Assembly: GCF_001544275.1 (NCBI RefSeq)
Contig: NZ_BCQE01000034.1
Location: 1-38,749, forward strand
Reading direction: 5' to 3'
DNA: 38,749 nucleotides
DNA from: Enterococcus gallinarum NBRC 100675
Lineage (GTDB): Bacteria; Bacillota; Bacilli; Lactobacillales; Enterococcaceae
Each line of letters begins with the position of its first letter. Position 1 is the stretch's first letter. Under the pieces are notes generated by a model. It searched no databases and was not told the DNA's origin. It worked only from the letters and a program-made list of their open reading frames with translations. Made by a program: the position numbers and the translations under genes. Below, one piece after another: positions 1-6,594 of the stretch.

Positions 1-108
1 AAAATACTTAACCAATGTATATGGACTATCTATTACTATCACAGCTATAATTTTCGCTGTTTTCCGATAAAATATAATTGCACTAATTATCATGAATTAT
101 CATTTTCT
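1..108. other. left host flank
   Basis: AT-rich DNA outside the left attachment repeat. I see no gene, and nothing here identifies the host locus. It is assigned to the host only because it lies outside attL. Confidence 0.5.
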
Positions 109-126
109 TGCCCCTTTTTTGCCCCT
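109..126. repeat. attL: attL core, 18-bp direct repeat
   Basis: TGCCCCTTTTTTGCCCCT is identical to 38676-38693. The flanking bases differ on both sides, so the shared core is exactly 18 bp. The core is itself a short repeat, TGCCCCT-TTTT-TGCCCCT. The copy at the right end lies directly behind the integrase gene, the usual position of attP. That makes these the likely recombination cores and gives an element of 38,567 bp. Confidence 0.85.
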
Positions 127-206
127 AATATTATTGTTCTAAAAAATAACACTTTCGGTTAATAAACGATTTTATTGTTGAAATGTTTTTTTCTTACAAT
201 ATTTTC

Positions 207-215
207 TGATACAAT
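207..215 (+). promoter_or_regulatory. extended -10 promoter for the left accessory operon
   Basis: TGATACAAT (TGn plus TACAAT) lies 26 bp before the first + strand gene. No good -35 is present (T-rich sequence; TTGAAA at 178-183 is too far upstream). It is placed just inside attL, so the genes at 242-1798 could be expressed in the lysogen independently of the phage operons. Confidence 0.45.
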
Positions 216-241
216 AAAAGAAAAAGTGAGGTAATAAAAAA

Positions 242-442
242 ATGAAAGTAGGTCTTAGAAAACCAAGTATTAAAAAAGGTTTGAAAGCTAGGACTACAGG
301 TAAAGCAAAACGACAAATCAAAAAAGCTATCATACCAGGATATGGAAAAAAAGGGATGGGTTTTGCTAAATCACCGATAAAGTCAACGAAAGCAAAAATA
401 TATAGAAAAACTACGTTTAGTATATGGGACATTTTCAAATAG
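242..442 (+). CDS. small basic prophage protein, unknown function
   Basis: A 66-aa, very basic protein (many Lys/Arg) with the segments ARTTGKAKR near residue 17 and PGYGKKGMGF near residue 32, ending in an aromatic TTFSIWDIF tail. I recall similar small proteins with an invariant PGYGKKGMG-like core in Firmicutes genomes and phages, but no function is known to me. The charge suggests nucleic-acid or envelope binding, which is inference. It starts 10 nt behind GAGG and is followed after 16 bp by the lipoprotein gene, with which it probably forms an operon. It lies just inside attL, outside the phage's essential modules, so it is likely lysogenic cargo. Confidence 0.7.
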   Translation: MKVGLRKPSIKKGLKARTTGKAKRQIKKAIIPGYGKKGMGFAKSPIKSTKAKIYRKTTFSIWDIFK

Positions 443-458
443 TTTTAGGGGGATAAAT

Positions 459-1625
459 ATGAAAAAGATTAGTATGGGAATTTTTACTGTATTTACCATT
501 TTTTTACTTGCTGCTTGTGGTAATAAAGTTAAGACCGAGGATTTAAAAGCAAATGATTGGATAGCAGAAGCTTCAAACAAAGAGGAGCCGAATATGATTA
601 TATCTTTCTCTGATCATGTCATGTCCGTTTCGGTTGATACCAAAAGCATGAAGTCAAGCGCCAAAGATGAATGGGAAAAATTAGGAGAAGAATTTGCTAA
701 ACAAATTGTAGATCAACTAAATTATAAACTTGAATATTCTTTAGAAAAAAACACAATTAAAATTCAGGATACAGAAGATGATAACGCCTTTGTTTACTAT
801 ACTGTTTCTAAAGAAAATGAGAACATAGTCTTGACGCCTGATGAAAAAAAGAATAATGATTCTTCTGACGCACAAAAACTTATCTTAAAACCCTATACTA
901 AAAAGAAGAACATAGAATCAACTACCTCATCAACTAAAGAAACAACCTCATCATCAGAAGATGCAGCTACTAAATTAGATGATATAATTAAAACATTTAC
1001 ACAACAGTCACTAGTAGTTTACCGGCCTAGAGATATGACTAAAGAGGATTTCGGTATCGCTCCTATGTCGGCTAAAAGTGCAAAAATATTTTCTTTAATT
1101 GAAACCGATAACGAAGATGAGCAGCAAAACGCTCGCTTACTAACTTTTGATAATCTAGATGACTTAAAAGCGACTAAAAAATATTATGATGATCTTGGAA
1201 AAGATTCAGCAATGCTGTTCTCCTACACTGCTGTTAACGAAGATGAACTAGTATTGATGCAGTTTAATGGGCAACTACCGCAAGAATTGGTGGAAAAATA
1301 TGCAAAGGCAGCTTCTTTGGAATTAACAGAATCACCATTTGAATCTACTACTGCAGAATCGCAAACTTACTCATCAGAAAATGAGACTATTTACTCAGAA
1401 GAAAGCGTCCAGCCTGTTGAAACACCTCAAAGCTCTCAAGAGAAAACTCCTGAAAGTAGTGTTCAAAGTCAGCCCGTCGAAGAATATACGACTGTGCAAG
1501 AAGGAGAGGGGCCTCCTCAGATAGCTGCACGTGTTGGAATATCCGTTGAAAAACTGTATGAGCTCAATGGCATGGATCCAAATAATTTTATGTTATATCC
1601 GGGCGATACATTACGAATTAAATAA
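459..1625 (+). CDS. LysM-domain lipoprotein (accessory)
   Basis: 388-aa surface lipoprotein. The signal peptide (residues 1-19) ends in the lipobox LLAAC with Cys20 as lipidation site. Residues ~21-145 form a globular region of unknown fold, followed by a Ser/Thr-rich linker (~147-165), a second region (~165-290), and a long Ser/Thr/Glu/Pro linker (~290-340). The last ~48 residues are a LysM-type domain (GPPQIAARVG, VEKLYELNGM, LYPGDTLRI), expected to bind peptidoglycan. A GGGGG ribosome site lies 6 nt before ATG. The protein would be anchored in the membrane and reach into the wall. Encoded next to attL and co-directional with the 66-aa gene, it is a good candidate for a lysogenic-conversion factor altering the cell surface, for example blocking DNA entry or adsorption. 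That role is inference. Confidence 0.85.
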   Translation: MKKISMGIFTVFTIFLLAACGNKVKTEDLKANDWIAEASNKEEPNMIISFSDHVMSVSVDTKSMKSSAKDEWEKLGEEFAKQIVDQLNYKLEYSLEKNTIKIQDTEDDNAFVYYTVSKENENIVLTPDEKKNNDSSDAQKLILKPYTKKKNIESTTSSTKETTSSSEDAATKLDDIIKTFTQQSLVVYRPRDMTKEDFGIAPMSAKSAKIFSLIETDNEDEQQNARLLTFDNLDDLKATKKYYDDLGKDSAMLFSYTAVNEDELVLMQFNGQLPQELVEKYAKAASLELTESPFESTTAESQTYSSENETIYSEESVQPVETPQSSQEKTPESSVQSQPVEEYTTVQEGEGPPQIAARVGISVEKLYELNGMDPNNFMLYPGDTLRIK

Positions 1626-1631
1626 AAATAA

Positions 1632-1647
1632 CCGTGCATTAACACGG
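1632..1647. terminator. weak hairpin after the lipoprotein gene
   Basis: CCGTG/CACGG, a 5-bp stem with a 6-nt loop. Read on the - strand it is followed by TTATTTTTATTT, so it may end transcription of the convergent gene at 1785-2462. On the + strand the tail is A-rich. The short stem keeps confidence low. Confidence 0.35.
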
Positions 1648-1675
1648 AAAAAAGATAGAAAGAAGATGAGTAAAC

Positions 1676-1798
1676 ATGTCAAAAAAGCCATCATCAAGAC
1701 CTGTGTCACATCCTAAAAATGGAGAAAATAGGGGGCAACAAAATCCTACCCCAAACAAATTTGTAAAGAGTCCCCCGCCGCCACCTAAGAAAGATTAG
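1676..1798 (+). CDS. 40-aa proline-rich peptide
   Basis: Small ORF starting MSKKPSSRPVSHPKN and ending SPPPPPKKD. The sequence is hydrophilic, Pro- and Lys-rich and without predicted fold. A purine-rich GAAAGAAG stretch lies upstream as a modest ribosome site. It follows the lipoprotein gene by 50 bp on the same strand, and its last 14 bp overlap the convergent gene at 1785-2462. Similar tiny Pro/Lys-rich ORFs occur in prophages, but I know no function. Translation is plausible, not proven. Confidence 0.5.
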   Translation: MSKKPSSRPVSHPKNGENRGQQNPTPNKFVKSPPPPPKKD

Positions 1799-2462
1799 AT
1801 TGATAAAAAAGGAAATAATGTAATCTATTATCGAAGTCAATCAAGTGTCGAGTCGTATTTGGTTCTGGATCATTATCTTGCTCATTAAACATTTTTTCGA
1901 CCTGTTCGTAGCTATATTGAGTTATTTCTCCTGGAGCAACTAGAGACACTTGATTTTTCTTTTCTATATCGGTTATCCACCCTTCAAGATAACCTTCCCC
2001 AAGTCTATTTTTATCAAAGTCAAATATATACACAAATGTCGAGACATTTCCTTTAGAAAAAAGCCGTTCTTTGGGTGTTTGATTATCTACTTTGGGCTTT
2101 TTTAGTATTTTCATTCTAAAAATATTTATTGATTCCTTTAACATTTTAGCAAGGAATGGGTATACAGAAAAGTTAAGAAGCATACTTATCAATACAGTTA
2201 ACAATACTCCAAAAGAAAGTTGCCTTATAAAATCTGTTATTGCTAAACCTTCCTCAGGAAATGAGAAAAGTAAAAGGAAAAGGGCATAATTTATAATTGA
2301 AAAAAACAACACATACAGAATTTTTTCGTCTTTTTTCTCTTTATCTTGTCGAATAATTTCTAATTTCTCTAAAATAATAAAATTAATAAAACCTAATCCA
2401 CCTGCTGATACAAAAGAAGTTAGTAACATATTGAATATTTTATATACACTTTCTGCATCCAT
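1785..2462 (-). CDS. membrane protein, accessory (moron)
   Basis: 225-aa protein with three probable membrane segments: residues ~8-30, ~50-70 and ~78-105. A soluble C-terminal half (~120-225) holds VYIFDFDKNRLGEGYLEGW, loosely like the C-terminal part of DUF6338-type membrane proteins; I am not sure of this match. The start at MDAES is chosen because AAGGAGA lies 6 nt before it, and an upstream in-frame ATG at 2501 lacks a ribosome site. It has its own extended -10 promoter at 2505-2513, is separated from the amidase gene by a hairpin, and is convergent with the left accessory operon. This organisation is typical of a gene expressed in the lysogen. Superinfection exclusion is a reasonable guess, not shown. 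Confidence 0.7.
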   Translation of the reverse strand: MDAESVYKIFNMLLTSFVSAGGLGFINFIILEKLEIIRQDKEKKDEKILYVLFFSIINYALFLLLFSFPEEGLAITDFIRQLSFGVLLTVLISMLLNFSVYPFLAKMLKESINIFRMKILKKPKVDNQTPKERLFSKGNVSTFVYIFDFDKNRLGEGYLEGWITDIEKKNQVSLVAPGEITQYSYEQVEKMFNEQDNDPEPNTTRHLIDFDNRLHYFLFYQSNLS

Positions 2463-2504
2463 TTTATTGTCTCCTTGCGTCCTAGATTGTATTAAATTCA
2501 TTCA

Positions 2505-2513
2505 ATTATAGCA
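2505..2513 (-). promoter_or_regulatory. extended -10 promoter of the membrane moron
   Basis: On the - strand TGCTATAAT is a perfect extended -10, about 42 bp before the ATG at 2462. No clear -35 is seen. It lies between the amidase terminator region and the moron, giving the moron transcription independent of the late operon. Confidence 0.6.
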
Positions 2514-2527
2514 TATCTCTATGTATA

Positions 2528-2551
2528 AGCCCGCAAAAGCGGGCTATTTTT
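2528..2551 (+). terminator. intrinsic terminator oriented toward the late genes
   Basis: AGCCCGC-AAAA-GCGGGCT, a perfect 7-bp GC-rich stem, is followed on + by ATTTTTGTTT. The T-run lies on the + side, so it would stop rightward transcription before it enters the amidase gene as antisense. On the - strand the hairpin still follows the amidase stop but lacks a T-run. Confidence 0.65.
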
Positions 2552-2553
2552 GT

Positions 2554-3498
2554 TTACCATGGCAATTTATTGTTGTTCAATGCTCTTTGCAATGCCCTAA
2601 CCATATCGGATTGCGGACTGATAATACCATCAACTGTGGTCTTCAACGCACGTTGCATGGCTTTAATCATCTCTGTTCCACACAGTCCATCAATTGCCCC
2701 CTTATAAAATCCTTTGGCTTTCAATCGTTTTTGCCATGTACGAATCAGTGTGGATCCTTTTAGTGTATTATCGAATTGTGCGGCATAAAGGTTCTTGTTG
2801 CACGCCTGCCGGTATTGGTGGCTAATTTCATCATCTGGTGTGATACCTTCGTACTGCATCGCTTTATTGGCAGTACTTGGGCCAAACATGCCGTCTTCTG
2901 GGATTTTATTGGTACTTGGTTTTGCAGATGGGGTACTCGGCTTAGCTGCTGAATTAGAACCGCTAGTCTTGCCAAACACCGCATCTTTGAACCGTTCTAG
3001 CTCACTTGGTTTCGCTACCCATGGAGCTGGGCAGTTCTTGCCAGTAACATCATAATGTCGCCAAATCTTATTTCGAGTGATATTTGGATATTTTGCGATC
3101 AGTTCTTTGACAGCTTTAACAGTATTCTGGAATGTTTTTTCAGTGATATTTCCATTTCTATCCAAGCACATCTCCACGCCAATAGCACCATAATTAGCAT
3201 TGCCAATTTGTGAATACAAAGGTTTGTAGATAGATCCATCTGAATTGTATCTAACCGTATCGTTTGCATGGTAAGCGACCTCATCTAATGGAATGATACA
3301 AATAGCTTCATTGTCATCTACAAACAAGTGAGCGGAAGCATAAACGCCATTCAGATTATTGAAGTAGTCTTTGTGATTGCGAGCGGTACCTCCGTTGTTA
3401 GCCGTGTAATGCATGATAATTCCTTTGATACCATAGTTCTTGATTCCTGGACGAGAAAACTTATTGATTCTGATATATTCATATTTGATGAAACTCAT
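2554..3498 (-). CDS. endolysin: N-acetylmuramoyl-L-alanine amidase with C-terminal wall-binding domain
   Basis: 314 aa. Residues ~20-160 are an Amidase_2 (PGRP-type) zinc amidase that cuts the bond between muramic acid and the peptide stem. Visible ligands and catalytic candidates are His30 (IIMHYTA), His148 and Cys156 (WRHYDVTGKNCPAPW), and Glu109 (IGVEMC). A Ser/Pro/Lys linker follows (~178-198). Residues ~200-314 hold peptidoglycan-binding-like repeats (GMFGPSTANKAMQ, GAIDGLCGTEMIKAMQ, DGIISPQSDMVRALQ). No signal peptide is present, so it depends on the holin encoded immediately upstream. GAAAGGATG supplies the ribosome site. It is the last gene of the late operon. The C-terminal repeats resemble those of enterococcal phage lysins. 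Confidence 0.93.
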   Translation of the reverse strand: MSFIKYEYIRINKFSRPGIKNYGIKGIIMHYTANNGGTARNHKDYFNNLNGVYASAHLFVDDNEAICIIPLDEVAYHANDTVRYNSDGSIYKPLYSQIGNANYGAIGVEMCLDRNGNITEKTFQNTVKAVKELIAKYPNITRNKIWRHYDVTGKNCPAPWVAKPSELERFKDAVFGKTSGSNSAAKPSTPSAKPSTNKIPEDGMFGPSTANKAMQYEGITPDDEISHQYRQACNKNLYAAQFDNTLKGSTLIRTWQKRLKAKGFYKGAIDGLCGTEMIKAMQRALKTTVDGIISPQSDMVRALQRALNNNKLPW

Positions 3499-3520
3499 TT
3501 ATATCATCCTTTCTAAATTA

Positions 3521-3545
3521 AAAAAGAGCAGCCAATTGGCTACTC
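3521..3545 (-). terminator. hairpin over the holin stop codon
   Basis: On the - strand GAGTAGCC-AATT-GGCTGCTC is followed by TTTTTT. The stem includes the holin stop codon and lies between holin and amidase, so it may attenuate amidase expression unless read through. Confidence 0.6.
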
Positions 3546-4037
3546 CTTCTTGTCGGTAAATTCTTGGCCGTCACCGTAATCTGGATCATCTTTACTATCC
3601 AAAGATTGAGTTTCGGATTGTCCGTCACCATAATCGATTTTAATTTCCGTTACTTTAGGTTTTGGATTTTCGGTACTATCTTGTAACTTAGACAGTCTTT
3701 CTTTGACCCAATTTGGAATTGGCACACCTAATTGACCTAAGTTTTCCGTGATTGAAATTCCATAAACCGCGATATAGAAAAAGACGAATGCAGTAGCAAA
3801 CGTCTCAAGGTTCATAATCTTTAAATACGGATAGGCAATAATTACCAAGCAGACCACCAGCATGTGTTTTACAATACCAAGCAATCCTTTTGTGCTATTA
3901 GCTTCCTTAACGAAAATGCCCTTGCACAATCCTGTAACAATATCACCTACTACTACCCATAAGAACAACTGGACATATCCATTTGTCAGCAACCCTCGAA
4001 ATTCATTCAGTAACACTCCATTGTCAATAATCACCAT
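3540..4037 (-). CDS. holin, Phage_holin_4 (phi29/Cp-1) type
   Basis: 165 aa. The pattern of a hydrophobic segment with GDIVTGLCKG, then NSTKGLLGIVKHML, a second hydrophobic segment, and YGISITENLGQLGVPIPNW is characteristic of the Cp-1/phi29-type holin family. These proteins form membrane lesions that release the endolysin. Three or four membrane segments lie between residues ~12 and ~105. The hydrophilic C-terminus (~120-165) is unusually long and acidic and repeats DYGDGQ twice. ATG at 4037 is chosen (AAGGTGG 5 nt upstream) rather than the in-frame GTG three codons earlier. The gene is preceded by a terminator-like hairpin and two tiny overlapping ORFs, and followed by the amidase gene. Confidence 0.9.
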   Translation of the reverse strand: MVIIDNGVLLNEFRGLLTNGYVQLFLWVVVGDIVTGLCKGIFVKEANSTKGLLGIVKHMLVVCLVIIAYPYLKIMNLETFATAFVFFYIAVYGISITENLGQLGVPIPNWVKERLSKLQDSTENPKPKVTEIKIDYGDGQSETQSLDSKDDPDYGDGQEFTDKKE

Positions 4038-4077
4038 ATATACCACCTTTTCTATAATTTAAGCATAATTCTTTCAT
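4024..4077 (-). CDS. 17-codon leader ORF overlapping the holin start
   Basis: MKELCLNYRKGGIYGDY, with GGGGGGAA 5 nt upstream of its ATG. It overlaps the holin start by 14 nt in another frame. A still smaller ORF (4074-4100, MFIWGELE) with AGGTGG ends in ATGA on this start. The chain looks like translational coupling that could tune holin timing. It may also be the remnant of a lost gene. Confidence 0.25.
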   Translation of the reverse strand: MKELCLNYRKGGIYGDY

Positions 4078-4145
4078 TCTAATTCCCCCCAAATGAACAT
4101 ATGCCACCTACTTTCCTAAAATATAATTCACAACACGACTAGCCC

Positions 4146-4176
4146 AAAAAGCAGACAACCGATGATGATTGTCCGC
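4146..4176 (-). terminator. terminator-like hairpin between fibre and holin
   Basis: On the - strand GCGGACAA, a 10-nt loop, then TTGTCTGC (one G-T pair) is followed by TTTTT. It ends the structural block before the lysis genes, so lysis genes need read-through or another promoter. Confidence 0.55.
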
Positions 4177-4202
4177 TAAAAAACAAATTTATTTGAGTAT
4201 GC

Positions 4203-6560
4203 TTAATCCGTTTCGCTTGCTATTACTGCCCTTTGTACAACCAAATTCTCCAAAGTGAAAGCTGTGCCTTGAGTCACTACATTATTACTATTTCCTCTTT
4301 GAACCACTGCAACATAGTAGTTACCAGAAGTAGAAAGCGTGAAAGGTTTTAATGAATAAAAAACAGGCTTTCCAGTAATAAAACTATTATTTTGGATATC
4401 TATATCATGAGAATACACAGCGCTCATAGTTTCGTCATAAATAACGACAGCTAGGTTTCCCACGCCGTTTCCAAGGACTCTAGCAAATACGCTTAATCCA
4501 ATAACATAATCAATACCTCCAATAAAGTATTCTTTAGATGTACGCATATACATGGATGGCGGTAGGCTTGTACTATTTTGATATAATCTCAATCTAAACT
4601 TATTTTCATAGTAGTCAAGTAAAACTGAGCCATCAATAGGTGACAAAGTGAAAAGCTCTTTTTCGAAAGGATGTTTGAAATACTTTCCCAAGGCATTTCC
4701 TGTTCCAAGAGTGACTTGATTACGCTTATATCTGCCATTTGCAACAAATTTATTGCCAGTAACATTCTCACGGTATAATATCTTTAGCGCTTCAATATTC
4801 ATGCTCAAACTAAATTCATAATTTACCTTAACAAAATTACAATCGGCATAGTTTCCGCCAAATTGTACTGATTGTGGTAGGTAAAAGAAATTTATTAAGT
4901 AATAAGTTGAGCTTACTGCTTGCTCTGCAGAACCTATAAAACTATTATTTTTGATAGAAAAATTCTGGAAATCGTTAATCCCAAGAGTTGTATTTGATAT
5001 TTGGATATAAGGATACGTTACCTCTTCACAACAAGATTCTAAATAATTGTTTTCGATAACCAAACTTCTTCCACCGACTCCATAAAACACTTGTCCTGAC
5101 ATGCCTTCGATTAAGCTGTCCGTTATACGAACGCTGTGCGACTGTAAACAACGCATAAAATGTTCTCTGTGTTCAATAATGCTTTTCGAAATTGAAATAT
5201 CGTATCCAATGTCACAATTCAAAAACCAGCCAGATCCACCAACGATGGTACAGTCAGATATATAAATTGTTTGGGCATAATTATATTTTTCATCCGACCC
5301 TCCCGCATAAAATAAAGTGTCTACATTATAAAAATTACACCCATTAAAATACATCCGGATCATATAACCAGCGTTAAAAATAGTTGTTCCTGCTCCTTCA
5401 ACAGATTCGAAGTGGACTCCAGTAAAACGAATATTACCGCCGTTCCTAGAAGTTGAGTTATGAAATAAAAAGCCGCTTGTATTTTTTGTTATCACTCCTC
5501 TCCCTGAAATTTCAATAATATTCCTCTCGTCGATAGGTCTTTTAATATCTATAACCCCATTAATACTGCAGTCTACGTTTACGTTCAATTTTATGTTATT
5601 AGAAATAGCAAAATCCATTGCTATCTGAAAAACAACATCATCGTTTGTTCCATTAGCCCCGAAAGCTCCAAGTAATATTTCAGAATCAAAAATTGGTCGT
5701 AGTTTCTGTTTATCAGATAATTTAATCCATCCATCTTGTGTGATTTTAAATTCTTTGCCTGAATCAATCCATGTTTCCGTATTATCAATAGCAACCGCTT
5801 GATATGAGTATATATTACCTCCTGAGTCGCCCACATTATTAAATCCTTGCAAATAAACAATCTGATCGTTACTCAGCATATATTTCCCATTGATATAATC
5901 CGTCACGGTCTTTGGAGATACGTCAGCTTCAATACGCTTTGAGACAGAAGCAAACGTTTGCCCTTGAGCATTTGTTCTTGAAGCAATGAGTTCGCTTAAT
6001 ACAACACCACCGGGGTCAACGGATTCAATAATTTCTTTATTTTGCTCTACAAACTCTTCCCAGTCGGTTCTACCAGACTCAATATATTCATTGAAAAGCC
6101 TAATTAAATCCTCAATCGTCCATACATATGTGGATCCGTCTTTAGTTACCTCTTTAATGCCATCACTATAAATACTTTTTGTAACTTCATAGATGAAATC
6201 ACGAGTAGAAAATTGTTGCACCCACGTGTGGTCATCAGTCATTTTTCTAAAACTGAAGTACCCAGTTTGACGACCTAAAATCTGCCAATCTTCAGGCCTG
6301 AAAGTATATTCTAACTGACCATTTTTAGGGTCTGTCATTTCAAGTTTATCTAATTTTTGTTCAATAATCCCCAAACCAGGAGTTTGTCCAATTCTAGCAC
6401 AGAAGAAAACTTGTAGTCCTTCATAAGATTTCGGGATTGCATCTTCCAATATTTGCACAACTAGTGTCTGTGTTTCTTCATCTGCTTGTCTGATTTTTAG
6501 TAACCCTATATTATTGTTTGGTTCGCTTACGTTAAGTGTAATTGGGTATCTAACCGCCAA
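4203..6560 (-). CDS. receptor-binding tail fibre / baseplate protein, BppU-like N-terminus and beta-helix
   Basis: 785 aa. The N-terminal ~150 residues (ITLNVSEPNNNIGLLKIRQAD, then FRPEDWQILGRQTGYFSFRK) match the BppU-type N-terminal domain that attaches upper-baseplate proteins of Gram-positive siphophages. A short helical linker (~170-235) and a neck follow. Residues ~280-600 carry repeated N/S/G-rich beta-strand units (IRFTGVHFE, VRITDSLIEG, LVIENNYLES, FSIKNNSF), typical of a right-handed parallel beta-helix of the pectate-lyase kind, and the C-terminus is a beta-rich domain. This is the probable host-range determinant, binding or trimming a wall glycopolymer. TTG at 6560 is chosen because AAAGGAG lies 8 nt upstream; longer in-frame starts run into the previous gene. 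I see no catalytic signature I can name. Confidence 0.8.
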   Translation of the reverse strand: MAVRYPITLNVSEPNNNIGLLKIRQADEETQTLVVQILEDAIPKSYEGLQVFFCARIGQTPGLGIIEQKLDKLEMTDPKNGQLEYTFRPEDWQILGRQTGYFSFRKMTDDHTWVQQFSTRDFIYEVTKSIYSDGIKEVTKDGSTYVWTIEDLIRLFNEYIESGRTDWEEFVEQNKEIIESVDPGGVVLSELIASRTNAQGQTFASVSKRIEADVSPKTVTDYINGKYMLSNDQIVYLQGFNNVGDSGGNIYSYQAVAIDNTETWIDSGKEFKITQDGWIKLSDKQKLRPIFDSEILLGAFGANGTNDDVVFQIAMDFAISNNIKLNVNVDCSINGVIDIKRPIDERNIIEISGRGVITKNTSGFLFHNSTSRNGGNIRFTGVHFESVEGAGTTIFNAGYMIRMYFNGCNFYNVDTLFYAGGSDEKYNYAQTIYISDCTIVGGSGWFLNCDIGYDISISKSIIEHREHFMRCLQSHSVRITDSLIEGMSGQVFYGVGGRSLVIENNYLESCCEEVTYPYIQISNTTLGINDFQNFSIKNNSFIGSAEQAVSSTYYLINFFYLPQSVQFGGNYADCNFVKVNYEFSLSMNIEALKILYRENVTGNKFVANGRYKRNQVTLGTGNALGKYFKHPFEKELFTLSPIDGSVLLDYYENKFRLRLYQNSTSLPPSMYMRTSKEYFIGGIDYVIGLSVFARVLGNGVGNLAVVIYDETMSAVYSHDIDIQNNSFITGKPVFYSLKPFTLSTSGNYYVAVVQRGNSNNVVTQGTAFTLENLVVQRAVIASETD

Positions 6561-6594
6561 AACTATCACTCCTTTATATATAATTGTAGCAAAT

